Positions 44,783 through 54,086 of a DNA stretch of 64,000 bases are shown piece by piece. A program made the translations under genes and the position numbers. Each line of letters opens with the position of its first letter. The stretch's first letter is position 1. This DNA comes from Sphingobacterium lumbrici. Lineage in GTDB: Bacteria; Bacteroidota; Bacteroidia; Sphingobacteriales; Sphingobacteriaceae. The notes beneath the pieces were generated by a model. That model saw only the letters and a program-made list of their open reading frames with translations. It did not search any database and was not told where the DNA came from. Where the stretch lies: contig NZ_SRZY01000011.1 in the NCBI RefSeq assembly GCF_006476045.1, forward strand, positions 496,001 to 560,000, in the 5' to 3' direction.

Positions 44783-47545
44783 ATGAAAAAACTATTCTTC
44801 ATTTTTCTATTGTCCATATTCAGCAGTTCCGCTTTTTCGCAAACTTTCATAAAGGGTGAAATCGTAGATGAAGCAGATAAGACAAAATTATCAAATGCTA
44901 CAATTATGCTTATCCAAGCCCAGGATTCTATTTTGGTAGATTTTACCCGATCAGGAGAAAATGGAAAATTCCAATTGGAAAAACCCGATACGGGTTCTTA
45001 CGTATTAATCGTCTCCTATCCAAAATTCGGCGATTATTATACACCGATAGACGGCGACAAACAAGATTCAGAAATTGGTCAGATTGGCTTAACCAGTGTG
45101 ACAAACCTTTTGGAGGAAGTGCTCGTGACCGGTCAAATTCCAGTAGTCATTAGAGGTGATACGATAGAATACGACGCATCGAGTTTTACGGTAGAAAAAA
45201 ATGCAAAAGTTGAAGATTTGCTCAAAGTGTTGCCCGGAATATCCGTTGATGCGAATGGTAAAATCACAGCACAAGGCAAGACCGTAGAGAAAGTTTTGGT
45301 AGACGGTGAGGAATTTTTTGGTGATGATCCCACTTTAGTAACGCGCAATATACGTTCGGATATGGTGGATAAGGTACAGGTATATGAAAAAAAATCCGAA
45401 GAAACGGAACGAACAGGCGTTGATGATGGTCAGCGCATCCAGACAATTGATGTTAAGCTAAAAGAAGATGCAAAGAAAGGGATGTTTGGAAAGGTAGAGG
45501 CCGCAGGTGGAAACGATAACTATTATCTAGGTAAATTGGCTCTTAATAAATTTAAAGGATCCCAAAAAATTGGTGCGTTTGTTTTGGGAGCAAATGACGG
45601 AACGATCAACTTGAACTGGGAGGAGGAAGAGAAATTCGGGACGTCAAGCATGAACGTGGAAATGTCTGACGATGGAGGGATGTATTTTTATAGGAATTGG
45701 GATGAATTTAGCAACTGGGACGGAAGAGGAAGACCAGGCGCCTTGAATACCGGAATAAGCTTTAATGATGGCTGGAAAGAAGGTAAGCATAAGTTGAACT
45801 TTAACTATAAGTACGGACAAATTTCAAATAATGTGGAAGAGCAGACAATCTCTCAAAATAATTTATCTGCTTCAGGCCAACTAAATAGTGAAAATATTTC
45901 TAATCGGGAATCTGATGTTAGAAAACATCGTTTTAATTCCAAGTACGATTGGAAGTTGGATTCTTTAACGACATTGACGGTAAAGCTCTCGGGCTCTAAA
46001 GGTAAATTGCAAGTCGATAATAATATAAATGCGAGCACCACAGATGAAAATTTTGTTAGTTTGAATGACAACGAACGCTTACAGCGTACAGACTCGGAAA
46101 ATAGTAACTTTACTTATGATGGGTATTTAACCCGAAGATTTAAAAAAGTCGGGAGGTCGCTGTCTTTACGTATCGCCGGCAATGTATCTGATGACGATGA
46201 AGATGTATTCTTAAACGCTACGACTAATTTTTACAAAGATGGTTTGTTGGATAGTACAAGTCGTATAGACCAATATAAGGATATTCAAAGTATGTCAAAT
46301 AACTTGAGAACTTCGGTAGCTTATACCGAACCCATTACGAAAAAACTCAATTCATGGATTAGTTATGAATACAATAATTCAAAATCACATTCTTTAAACA
46401 ATTCCTATAATAAAGATGCTTCAGAGAATTATACTGTTTTTGATGAGGAGTTTAGTAACGATTTTGATTATAATACCGTTAGAAATGCTGTTAATTTATC
46501 ATTCACATATAAAGCCGAGAAGTTTGAGGTCAACCTTACAAACAGCTTAAGGAATGATGATATGTTTCAGCGTAATAATTATGAGAATTTAGCGGTCAGA
46601 CGTGATTTTTTAACCTATAATCCGAATGCGAGATTAAGATATAATATAACCAAAAACAAGAGTATAGGGGCCAATTATAACCACTCCAATTCCTTACCTT
46701 CTTTATCGCAGATTCAACCCTTGCGTCAGAATACAGATCCGCTAAATATTATCGTAGGTAACGAATCACTAACACCAGCGCTTAATGACAGCTATAGCAT
46801 GTATTTTTATAGCTATAATATGATGAAAGGAACTGATTTATACGCAAACGGAAGCTTTAGTCAGACGAGAAATTCCATTCAGCAAAATGTGGAAATTGAC
46901 GGAGCTGGCGTACGAACAGTTTTTTATGATAATTTGGAAGACTACGTTGCTAACAACGCGAATGCCTGGATTGGTGGCGGGTTTGATTTGATTAAAAAAT
47001 ATAAGATAAAAGCAAGAGTTGGTGGAAATGGTAGCTATAGTAACTATTATAACTATATTAATGCTGCACTAAATGAGAATACAAATTATAGCTATTCGCT
47101 CGATTTTGGCGTTACGAAGAATACGACAAAAAATATAGATTTTAACGTGAGCTTTGTTCCGGGATGGCGTACCATTAATACATCGCTGAATCCGGAGCGA
47201 AATAGTTCCGGATTTACCTATAATTCCACCGTATGGTACAAATGGAACTTACCCATGAAATTCAGTCTGTATGGAGATCTTTCTTATAATTATGAAGCTC
47301 CCACAAAAGCATTTGATGAAAAATTTGAACGCATATTGTTTAAACCCGGTATCTCCCGGAAATTCCTAAAAGATGAAAGTCTGGTAGTCGATTTTTATGT
47401 CAATGATATCTTTAATCAAAATGTTGGGTTCAGAAGATTTCAATCCGGTAACTCAATTACTCAAAATACATACAATACCATTTCCAGATATTTTATGCTC
47501 AAGTTATCATGGGATTTTACAACAATGAAAGGAGGGAAAGAATAA
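44783..47545 (+). CDS. Outer-membrane beta-barrel protein with CarboxypepD_reg domain
   Basis: The 920-aa protein has a signal peptide and a carboxypeptidase-regulatory-like domain (FIKGEIVDEADKTKLSNATIMLI), then a plug-like segment (KNAKVEDLLKVLPGISVDANGKITAQGKTVEKVLVDGEEFFGDDP). A long barrel ends in the terminal KLSWDF strand. It belongs to the OMP_b-brl_3 group, related to TonB-dependent receptors, of unknown substrate. It overlaps the following GLPGLI gene by 1 bp (TAATG), so the two are a translationally coupled pair. Confidence 0.88.
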   Translation: MKKLFFIFLLSIFSSSAFSQTFIKGEIVDEADKTKLSNATIMLIQAQDSILVDFTRSGENGKFQLEKPDTGSYVLIVSYPKFGDYYTPIDGDKQDSEIGQIGLTSVTNLLEEVLVTGQIPVVIRGDTIEYDASSFTVEKNAKVEDLLKVLPGISVDANGKITAQGKTVEKVLVDGEEFFGDDPTLVTRNIRSDMVDKVQVYEKKSEETERTGVDDGQRIQTIDVKLKEDAKKGMFGKVEAAGGNDNYYLGKLALNKFKGSQKIGAFVLGANDGTINLNWEEEEKFGTSSMNVEMSDDGGMYFYRNWDEFSNWDGRGRPGALNTGISFNDGWKEGKHKLNFNYKYGQISNNVEEQTISQNNLSASGQLNSENISNRESDVRKHRFNSKYDWKLDSLTTLTVKLSGSKGKLQVDNNINASTTDENFVSLNDNERLQRTDSENSNFTYDGYLTRRFKKVGRSLSLRIAGNVSDDDEDVFLNATTNFYKDGLLDSTSRIDQYKDIQSMSNNLRTSVAYTEPITKKLNSWISYEYNNSKSHSLNNSYNKDASENYTVFDEEFSNDFDYNTVRNAVNLSFTYKAEKFEVNLTNSLRNDDMFQRNNYENLAVRRDFLTYNPNARLRYNITKNKSIGANYNHSNSLPSLSQIQPLRQNTDPLNIIVGNESLTPALNDSYSMYFYSYNMMKGTDLYANGSFSQTRNSIQQNVEIDGAGVRTVFYDNLEDYVANNANAWIGGGFDLIKKYKIKARVGGNGSYSNYYNYINAALNENTNYSYSLDFGVTKNTTKNIDFNVSFVPGWRTINTSLNPERNSSGFTYNSTVWYKWNLPMKFSLYGDLSYNYEAPTKAFDEKFERILFKPGISRKFLKDESLVVDFYVNDIFNQNVGFRRFQSGNSITQNTYNTISRYFMLKLSWDFTTMKGGKE

Positions 47546-48336
47546 TGAAAAGATACTTATATATATTAATGGTTACAATTTTATGTGCCGGAGTCCAAAT
47601 GGCGCATGCACAATATGCTTATTTTCCTCAGGAAGGAACGATTATATATGATAAGACCGTGCACGTAAAAAATCTTTTAAAACGACATATATCCGCTCTT
47701 AAAGACGACGATTGGTCAAAAAAATACTATGAAGAAATTTTAGGACGAGTAAATGAGACCGCAGTCTTGAAAAAAAAGTTATCGTTTAGGGGCAACGAAA
47801 TCAGCTTGGAACCTATAAAGGGAACCTATGATCCAATGGTCACTAATTTATTAAATTCGGGATTGTTGGACTATCAATCTACTTTATATCAAGATTTGTC
47901 AAAATCTGTATCGAAAATGTCATTCGATTTAGGGGGATCTTCCATTTTAATCCAAGATTCGTTGTTGAATGTGAAATGGAAAATAACCAATGAATATCGG
48001 AATATAGCGGGATACGACTGCCGAAGGGCAAATGGTGTGACATTAGATTCGGTGTATGTGGTAGCGTTTTTCACGGATCAAATTCCTACGTCAGCCGGAC
48101 CGGGTACCGTACATGGATTGCCAGGTATGATTTTAGGCCTAGTAGTACCCCAGCAACATTTTAACATATATGCTACTAAGGTAGAATTTGATATCCCCAC
48201 ATTAAAGACAGATATCGGAAAGAAAAAAGATACACCTATGACACGTAAAGACACGCAAGAAAAGCTGAAAGATGTTTTAGCACGTTGGATGGGTGAGAAG
48301 CAATTGAATCTATTGTTCACTGCGATGTTTCTGTAA
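47545..48336 (+). CDS. GLPGLI family secreted protein
   Basis: About 263 aa from ATG 47545 (signal peptide MKRYLYILMVTILCAGVQMAHAQ). The defining motif VHGLPGMILGL is near residue 190. The family is usually found next to outer-membrane barrel proteins, and here it overlaps the barrel gene by 1 bp. Function is unknown but the pair is likely to act together at the outer membrane. An unusually strong Shine-Dalgarno-like sequence, GGAGGG, lies about 10 nt before the ATG inside the last codons of the upstream gene. Confidence 0.87.
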   Translation: MKRYLYILMVTILCAGVQMAHAQYAYFPQEGTIIYDKTVHVKNLLKRHISALKDDDWSKKYYEEILGRVNETAVLKKKLSFRGNEISLEPIKGTYDPMVTNLLNSGLLDYQSTLYQDLSKSVSKMSFDLGGSSILIQDSLLNVKWKITNEYRNIAGYDCRRANGVTLDSVYVVAFFTDQIPTSAGPGTVHGLPGMILGLVVPQQHFNIYATKVEFDIPTLKTDIGKKKDTPMTRKDTQEKLKDVLARWMGEKQLNLLFTAMFL

Positions 48337-48352
48337 AAAAAAATCCTGAACA

Positions 48353-48388
48353 AAAAAACCTGACTTACACACGTAAGTCAGGTTTTTT
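48353..48388. terminator. Bidirectional terminator between GLPGLI gene and histone H1-like gene
   Basis: A perfect 16-bp stem (AAAAAACCTGACTTAC / GTAAGTCAGGTTTTTT) with an ACAC loop separates the converging genes. Confidence 0.92.
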
Positions 48389-48408
48389 ATTTATGATAAA
48401 CAATAAAA

Positions 48409-48588
48409 TTATTTACCAGAATTTTTCTTCTCAGTTACTTCATTACGAATGTCTTGAGCTAAAGTTTTGATTTCTTGTAAACCTTTACGAACACGTGTAC
48501 CTGCTGCTGAGTTACCGTTGTTGAAGAATTTGTCCGCATCAGCTTCGATTGAAGCTACTAGTTCTTTTAATTTAGTGTAGTTTTCCAT
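48409..48588 (-). CDS. Histone H1-like small DNA-associated protein (59 aa)
   Basis: A 59-aa protein from ATG 48588 to TAA 48409-48411. It starts MENYTKLKELVASIEADADKF and continues FFNNGNSAAGTRVRKGLQEIKTLAQDIRNEV. This matches the Bacteroidota histone H1-like (HC1-type) family, which is thought to bind DNA or RNA and compact the nucleoid. It is unusual in being short with only moderate Lys content (the C-terminal Lys-rich tail is nearly absent). It is opposite in strand to the GLPGLI gene and has a terminator after its stop. Confidence 0.85.
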   Translation of the reverse strand: MENYTKLKELVASIEADADKFFNNGNSAAGTRVRKGLQEIKTLAQDIRNEVTEKKNSGK

Positions 48589-48710
48589 TTTTATTAATAT
48601 AATTTTAGTATTCTCTAATTAATTGCTAAGAAGTAATAAATATACAAATTCAACAAATAAAAAAATAATAAAATGTTGTTTTTTTGTATAAAAAGTCATT
48701 TTATTAGAAT

Positions 48711-50849
48711 TTATTCTACAATAGTCAATTCATCAATTATATTTTGAGCTCCCGCGAATTTATCGATCACGAAAAGAACATAACGTATATCTACTGAAAT
48801 TGTGCGTTGCAACTTAGGATCAAAAATAACATCACCAGCCATTGCTTCTATATTTCCATCAAATGCCAATCCGATTAGTTCACCGTTTCCGTTCAACACC
48901 GGAGAGCCAGAATTACCGCCGGTAATATCTTGATCGCTCAAGAAATTAACAGGCATATACCCTTTCTTATCAGCGTAACGTCCAAAATCTTTCTTTTCGT
49001 ATAAATCAATCAATTTTTGAGGAAGATCGAATTCTTCGTCTTGAGGTTTGTACTTTGCTATCGTACCTTTTAAGGTTGTATAATTATTGACTGTAGCGTC
49101 ATTGCGTAGATCTTTGGGCAAGGCTCTGATGGTACCGTACGTCAAGCGCAAGGTGCTATTTGCATCCGGATAATATTTGGTTTTGGGATTCATCTCCAAG
49201 AAGCCTGCTATGTATTTTCTATAAGCCGTTTGGTAATCACTTGCTAACTGATTGTGTTCAGGGGATTGTTCGCGATATTTTACCATCAAAGCTTGGGAAA
49301 TAGCATATAAGGGGTCGGCATCAATCTGTTGTACAGAAGGGTTTTCTAAGAAAGTAAGTATATTTGTTTTTGAACCAAATATACTATTTGCAAAATATTG
49401 GGCAATTAATCCATTAAAATTACCATTATTTTGTTGTGCCAGTTTTGTAATATAAGTTGAGATGTCGCCACCTTTTGTGCTATACAGATTTAATTCGGCA
49501 GCTAGTACATCGATTTCTAGTGGGATATGAACTTTCTCATAAGTACTGTGTATAGTACTTTCCAATCTTGGACGTATTTCTCGGCGTTTTTCTACATTTG
49601 CATTAGCATATTGTTTTAATGCATTTCCTAAGCTCATCGGTAATGCTGTAAATGTCGATGAACGGAGCATACCGATCAAATAATTGTCATGACGCACTTT
49701 TTCATTTGTCGCAGCGTAATACGTATTTATTGCTGTGATGACATCACCATATTGTGCTTTATTTGCTGTTTTGCTTGCCCATTTTTGAAACTTCTTCTCG
49801 GCTTTACGTTTCGAGTCTGACGTTTTGTGCTTTGAAAGTGCGTCGATCATGCCTTGGCGGTTTTTCCAGTAATTGGCAATTCCTGAATATTGTGAAGAAT
49901 AGTTGATTTTAACAGCTTGATCTTGATCCATGTGTTTTTTCATGGCATCCATCCCTACTTTGGAAGCTTCTACCCAAGCAGGGTATGCATAGTTCACGTT
50001 TTGGTCAATGCCTGCAGCGGGCATCCAGCGATTTGTGCGCCCAGGATACCCTAATATCATTGAGAAATCACCCTCTTTGATTCCTTTGATGCTTATAGGT
50101 AAATGATATTTTGGTTTTAATGGAATATTTTGCAGTGAGTATTCAGCCGGATTCCCATCTTGGTCTGCATAAACACGGAATACGGAGAAGTCTCCGGTGT
50201 GGCGAGGCCATTCCCAGTTGTCGGTATCTCCGCCAAATTTTCCAATACTATTGGGCGGAGTGCCTACTAAACGTACATCGTTGAAGTCTTGGTACACAAA
50301 ATAGTAGTACTCATTACCATTGTAGAATGATTTTACCGATACGACATACTTTCCGTTTTCACTATTTTCTTTTTCAATTTTAGCAATTTCCTGATTAATG
50401 ATTTTTTCTCTTTCTTTTTCTGACATGGTATCATTTACCAATCCTAAAATACGTTTAGAAACATCATCCATACGTACAAAAAAGCGTACATACAGGGATT
50501 TCGGCTTTAGTTCTTCAGCATGGTTTTTTGCCCAAAAGCCATTTGTTAGATAGTCGTGCTCCGGAGTGGATAGTTCAGCGATAGCCCCATATCCGCAGTG
50601 GTGATTGGTAAAGATCAATCCTGTTGCCGAAACTATTTCTGCTGTACATCCACCGTTGAATTGGACTATTGCATCTTTTAAGCTGGAATTATTAATGCTA
50701 TAGATTTCTTCGGTTGTTAATTTCAAGCCTTTTTTTTGCATATCAGCTTCATTCAGACGCTTCAAATGCATTAAAAACCACATGCCTTCGTCGGCCATAC
50801 TCGTTACGCTTATCACGCATAACACTACTAATGATAGTATTTTTTTCAT
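48711..50849 (-). CDS. S46 family dipeptidyl peptidase, DPP7-like
   Basis: The 712-aa secreted peptidase has a signal peptide (VVLCVISVTSMA) and a chymotrypsin-like domain split by a helical insert. H84 (TNHHCGYG) and S649 (GGNSGSPV) are part of the triad. The residue that sets P1 specificity is Gly (G665, LAFDGN), as in DPP7 (hydrophobic P1), instead of the Arg of DPP11 (acidic P1). The C-terminal RTISVDIRYVLFVIDKF matches DPP7. It releases dipeptides from peptides in the periplasm. A monocistronic unit. Confidence 0.93.
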   Translation of the reverse strand: MKKILSLVVLCVISVTSMADEGMWFLMHLKRLNEADMQKKGLKLTTEEIYSINNSSLKDAIVQFNGGCTAEIVSATGLIFTNHHCGYGAIAELSTPEHDYLTNGFWAKNHAEELKPKSLYVRFFVRMDDVSKRILGLVNDTMSEKEREKIINQEIAKIEKENSENGKYVVSVKSFYNGNEYYYFVYQDFNDVRLVGTPPNSIGKFGGDTDNWEWPRHTGDFSVFRVYADQDGNPAEYSLQNIPLKPKYHLPISIKGIKEGDFSMILGYPGRTNRWMPAAGIDQNVNYAYPAWVEASKVGMDAMKKHMDQDQAVKINYSSQYSGIANYWKNRQGMIDALSKHKTSDSKRKAEKKFQKWASKTANKAQYGDVITAINTYYAATNEKVRHDNYLIGMLRSSTFTALPMSLGNALKQYANANVEKRREIRPRLESTIHSTYEKVHIPLEIDVLAAELNLYSTKGGDISTYITKLAQQNNGNFNGLIAQYFANSIFGSKTNILTFLENPSVQQIDADPLYAISQALMVKYREQSPEHNQLASDYQTAYRKYIAGFLEMNPKTKYYPDANSTLRLTYGTIRALPKDLRNDATVNNYTTLKGTIAKYKPQDEEFDLPQKLIDLYEKKDFGRYADKKGYMPVNFLSDQDITGGNSGSPVLNGNGELIGLAFDGNIEAMAGDVIFDPKLQRTISVDIRYVLFVIDKFAGAQNIIDELTIVE

Positions 50850-51051
50850 TTGTATATAAGTTGTTTTATTAATAAGTGTTCAATGTAAATAATAATTGAT
50901 CTATGCATCCGTATTATTTACATCCCGATTTTATTATCAATTCCTTTATTTGCAAGCAAAATTGGCTTAAATACACCGTAAAACAAAATTTTGACAAAGA
51001 AAGTTGCCGTTGCAGCCCCTTTTTAACAAAATTTAAATGCGCGGATTTACC

Positions 51052-51059
51052 TATCTTTG
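51052..51059 (+). promoter_or_regulatory. -7 element directly before the DEAD-box gene
   Basis: TATCTTTG is a perfect match with exactly 4 nt before ATG 51064. Confidence 0.55.
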
Positions 51060-51063
51060 TAAG

Positions 51064-52413
51064 ATGCAAGTATCGTTTGAGGATTTTAAGTTTAATAGGC
51101 AGCTATTAAATGCAATAACCGAAGCAGGTTATTCAGTACCTACGGAAATACAAGAGAAGGGCATTCCCCCGATTTTAGCGGGACAGGATGTGATGGGTAT
51201 AGCACAGACAGGTACAGGTAAAACCGCTGCTTTTGTATTACCGCTCCTAATGAATCTTAAATATGCTCAGGGAAATGATCCACGTGCACTCATATTAAGC
51301 CCCACACGTGAGCTTGCTATGCAGATTGAAGAACATATCCAGCTCTTTTCCACGTACCTTGATCTGCGTACGATCGTATTATATGGGGGGCTAGGTCCGA
51401 AAACGCAAAAAGAGCTACTTGCTAAAGGTTGCGATATAGTTGTCGCCACACCGGGAAGGTTTTTAGATTTATATCTCGCTGGGGATATTAATACTAAATC
51501 ACTGAAAGTATTGGTGATGGATGAAGCCGACAAAATGGTGGACATGGGGTTTATTAGTAAATTACACCGTATTTTGGAAGTAATACCCCGTAAGCGACAG
51601 AATTTGCTTTTTTCGGCTACGATGAGCGAATTAGTGCGGAAGATAGCAGGAGATTTTTTGGCATTTCCAACTATCATTGAGGTGACGGAGCAAGCTACAC
51701 CTGCTCAAACGGTGACACAATCGCTATATCATGTTCCTAACCTTAAGACTAAGATTAATCTTCTTCAGCATTTGTTTACAGATGATGAAGCGTACCATCG
51801 GGTGATTGTCTTTTGCAAAACAAAACAAGTGGCTGATAGTGTGTTCGCTTTTTTAGAACGCAAATATGGAGCAAAAAATGTTCGTGTGATCCATGCCAAC
51901 AAAGGACAAAATACACGTATCAATTCTATAAATGCCTTCAAGACCGGAGAAATTCGTTTTCTGGTCGCTACAGATGTTGCAGCAAGGGGACTAGATGTAT
52001 CTAATGTAAGCCATGTTATTAATTTTGATGTGCCTATTGTCATCGAGGATTATGTACACCGAATCGGACGTACCGGAAGGGCTTTTAGTACAGGAGATGC
52101 TATCACTTTCTGTAATCCGGCAGAAGAATATTATGTAGCGAAAATAGAAAAGCTAATTCGTCAATCAATAGAAGTGATTGAATTACCAGAGGATGTTTTT
52201 ATCGAGAAAACACCTTTCGACGAACGACAAGCTATTGCCCGTGAAGTTGATAGTCAGAAGAAGAAGGAAAATCCTGATTTCAAAGGTGCATTTCATGAGA
52301 AGAAGTTTGCGCTTAAGCAAGGCGGTAAAAAAAGATCTGCACCTTCCGGAGTAAAGGGGGGCGGTAAAGGAAGAGCTTCTGGCGGAAAATCGAAATCGTT
52401 TAAAAAGAAGTAA
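51064..52413 (+). CDS. DEAD-box RNA helicase
   Basis: About 449 aa from ATG 51064. The Q motif and Walker A (AQTGTGKT, residues 47-54) start the first RecA domain, with DEAD at VMDEADKMVDMGF and SAT at FSATMS. The second domain has ATDVAARGLDV and HRIGRTGR. A basic C-terminal tail rich in Lys and Gly (GVKGGGKGRASGGKSKSFKKK) probably binds RNA. It is likely involved in ribosome assembly or cold-shock RNA remodelling. ATG 51037 is rejected because it lies upstream of the promoter element. It is followed after 5 bp by a small membrane protein. Confidence 0.93.
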   Translation: MQVSFEDFKFNRQLLNAITEAGYSVPTEIQEKGIPPILAGQDVMGIAQTGTGKTAAFVLPLLMNLKYAQGNDPRALILSPTRELAMQIEEHIQLFSTYLDLRTIVLYGGLGPKTQKELLAKGCDIVVATPGRFLDLYLAGDINTKSLKVLVMDEADKMVDMGFISKLHRILEVIPRKRQNLLFSATMSELVRKIAGDFLAFPTIIEVTEQATPAQTVTQSLYHVPNLKTKINLLQHLFTDDEAYHRVIVFCKTKQVADSVFAFLERKYGAKNVRVIHANKGQNTRINSINAFKTGEIRFLVATDVAARGLDVSNVSHVINFDVPIVIEDYVHRIGRTGRAFSTGDAITFCNPAEEYYVAKIEKLIRQSIEVIELPEDVFIEKTPFDERQAIAREVDSQKKKENPDFKGAFHEKKFALKQGGKKRSAPSGVKGGGKGRASGGKSKSFKKK

Positions 52414-52418
52414 CATTC

Positions 52419-52658
52419 ATGAAACTGACGCCCCTGAATATTACTTTAGCCTGTATCTTGGTCTGGTTTATCTCTGAAATGAATGCGGATACGGAAATGC
52501 TGTTTTCCTGGGGATGGTTAGTTGCGTTAATTGCGGTGCTCTTGTTGGTAGATGTATTTTTCAGAATAGTCATAAGGGATTTACAGCGCATTTGGGTTCT
52601 ACAGATCGGCTTTATATTGGTAGTAGGTATCGTAATGGTCATATTAAAAATTCAATAA
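52419..52658 (+). CDS. Small membrane protein of unknown function
   Basis: The 79-aa protein has three hydrophobic stretches (about residues 6-20, 29-48 and 58-76) and almost no polar loops. It starts 5 bp after the helicase and ends 47 bp before gldC, so it may be cotranscribed. I do not recognise a family. Confidence 0.55.
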   Translation: MKLTPLNITLACILVWFISEMNADTEMLFSWGWLVALIAVLLLVDVFFRIVIRDLQRIWVLQIGFILVVGIVMVILKIQ

Positions 52659-52705
52659 TGATAGTTGCATGCAGTAGGTATGGTGTCATTGAAAAAAATA
52701 AATAG

Positions 52706-53056
52706 ATGAAAAAAGCAGAAATAAAATTAGAAGTAGAGTTAGACGATAACAATGTACCTGATACCATTCAATGGTCATCTACTGATGGACAAAGTACAGA
52801 ATCACTGCCTACGAAAGCAATGTTCTTAGCATTGTGGGACGGACAGTATAAAAATTCGTTACGCATAGACCTTTGGACTAAAGATATGCCATATGATGAA
52901 ATGAAACGTTTTTTTTATGAAACATTGCAAACTTTAGGCGATTCTTTCTTGCGTTCATCTGGGGGTGATCCGATGGCAGAAAAGATAATTGGCGATTTGA
53001 GAGACTACTGTGCACACTTTGCCGAGAAAATGGAAGTTTTAGAGCAACAGAATTAA
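52706..53056 (+). CDS. gldC: Gliding-motility-associated protein GldC
   Basis: The 116-aa protein begins KKAEIKLEVELDDNNVPDTIQWSSTDG and contains KAMFLALWDGQYKNSLRIDLWTKDMPYDEMKRFFYETLQTLGDSFLRSSG, the GldC pattern. In Flavobacterium GldC supports gliding, but many non-gliding relatives keep it, so its presence alone does not prove motility. No other gld gene is visible here. It is probably cotranscribed with the small membrane protein. Confidence 0.88.
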   Translation: MKKAEIKLEVELDDNNVPDTIQWSSTDGQSTESLPTKAMFLALWDGQYKNSLRIDLWTKDMPYDEMKRFFYETLQTLGDSFLRSSGGDPMAEKIIGDLRDYCAHFAEKMEVLEQQN

Positions 53057-53119
53057 ATATTTGACAGGAGATAATTTGTTGATTTGTCAATTTCAACTTA
53101 TCACTTTTTACTTTTCAAG

Positions 53120-53527
53120 ATGAACTACTTTTTGGTTAAATCAGAACCGTTTAAATATAGCTGGGAGCAGTTTAATAAAGACGGTCAAACTTTTTGGGAT
53201 GGTGTCCGCAATTATCAGGCCCGCAACAATTTGAAGGCAATGAAAGAAGAGGATCTCGTCTTATTCTATCATAGCAATGAAGGAAAGGAAGTTGTAGGGG
53301 TAGCGAAGGTAATTAAAGAGTTTTACCAAGATCCTACTACCGAAGATCCAAAATGGGTAGTTGTCGATTTAGCTCCGGTAGAAAGCTTTAAGAAGCCAGT
53401 TACACTGGAGACTATTAAAGCAGATGAGTTTCTTCAGGATGTTGCATTGGTACGTCAGGGACGACTCTCTGTTATGCCTTTGAAGCCAGAAGAATTTGAT
53501 CGTATTATCGCATTGGGGAATTCATAA
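53120..53527 (+). CDS. EVE domain-containing protein
   Basis: About 135 aa from ATG 53120 (MNYFLVKSEPFKYSWEQF). The EVE features are present: FWDGVRNYQARNNLKAMKEEDLVLFYHSNEGKEVVGVAKV. EVE domains are related to PUA and YTH domains and bind modified bases in DNA or RNA; the length matches a stand-alone EVE protein. ATG 53084 is less likely because it adds 12 residues that do not belong to the family. It follows gldC by 63 bp. Confidence 0.9.
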   Translation: MNYFLVKSEPFKYSWEQFNKDGQTFWDGVRNYQARNNLKAMKEEDLVLFYHSNEGKEVVGVAKVIKEFYQDPTTEDPKWVVVDLAPVESFKKPVTLETIKADEFLQDVALVRQGRLSVMPLKPEEFDRIIALGNS

Positions 53528-53543
53528 CGTTCTCCAATGCGAT
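53507..53543. terminator. Hairpin terminator between the EVE and thioesterase genes
   Basis: The stem ATCGCATTGG / CCAATGCGAT (10 bp) spans the EVE stop codon (53525-53527) with a long 17-nt loop. It lies between two convergent genes and has no strong T tract, so it is a weak candidate. Confidence 0.5.
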
Positions 53544-53552
53544 GTCGACTCT

Positions 53553-54080
53553 TTAGCCTTTATGATCGAACAGGTTAACCAGATTTTTTAATTCTGTTGC
53601 GTGTCCAGGTTCCAGTTTTCCGGCCAGAATCAGACGCAATTCTCGGCGTTGTAAGGCTTCATTGTATAGTTTTAGTTCATTTTCAGTTTCTGGTTTCAAT
53701 AACGGAATGGCCTTAGGTTTACCCTGCTCGTCTAAGGCGACAAAAGTATAATAGGCTTCATTGGATTTCTCGTTTGTGCCTTTGGGAAGATTCTGGGCAA
53801 AAACTTCTAAACGCACCTCCAAAGAAGTATTAAATGCTCGGGTCACTTGGGCTTTAATGGTAACCACATCACCGAGCTTTACGGGTCTTTTGAAAGAAAC
53901 ATTATCTACTGATGCTGTAACCACGACATTATTGCAATGTTTTTGAGCCGCCATTGCCGAACAAATATCCATCCAGTACAGCAAGCGTCCACCCATTAGG
54001 TTACCAAATGTATTGGTGTCATTGGGGAGAACAAGTTCATTCATCTCGGTATACGACCCTTTCGCAAATTTTTCCTGCAT
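53553..54080 (-). CDS. Acyl-CoA thioesterase (hot-dog, YciA-like)
   Basis: The 175-aa protein has MNELVLPNDTNTFGNLMGGRLLYWMDICSAMAAQKHCNNVVVTASVDNVSFKRPVKLGDVVTIKAQVTRAFN, which is the acyl-CoA hydrolase hot-dog motif. It hydrolyses fatty acyl-CoA. It follows the SDR gene by 6 bp on the same strand, and the other thioesterase of the window is at 21656. Confidence 0.9.
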   Translation of the reverse strand: MQEKFAKGSYTEMNELVLPNDTNTFGNLMGGRLLYWMDICSAMAAQKHCNNVVVTASVDNVSFKRPVKLGDVVTIKAQVTRAFNTSLEVRLEVFAQNLPKGTNEKSNEAYYTFVALDEQGKPKAIPLLKPETENELKLYNEALQRRELRLILAGKLEPGHATELKNLVNLFDHKG

Positions 54081-54086
54081 ATTATT

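Noticed and set aside
51267-51677. 136-codon frame antisense to the DEAD-box helicase
   Set aside because: It is a shadow of the strongly coding frame on the other strand and has no domain of its own; similar antisense frames occur within tilS and lpdA.
53057-53119. Third copy of the 27-bp dispersed repeat
   Set aside because: Only a short TTATCACTTTTTACTTTT resemblance exists, which AT-rich sequence would produce by chance.
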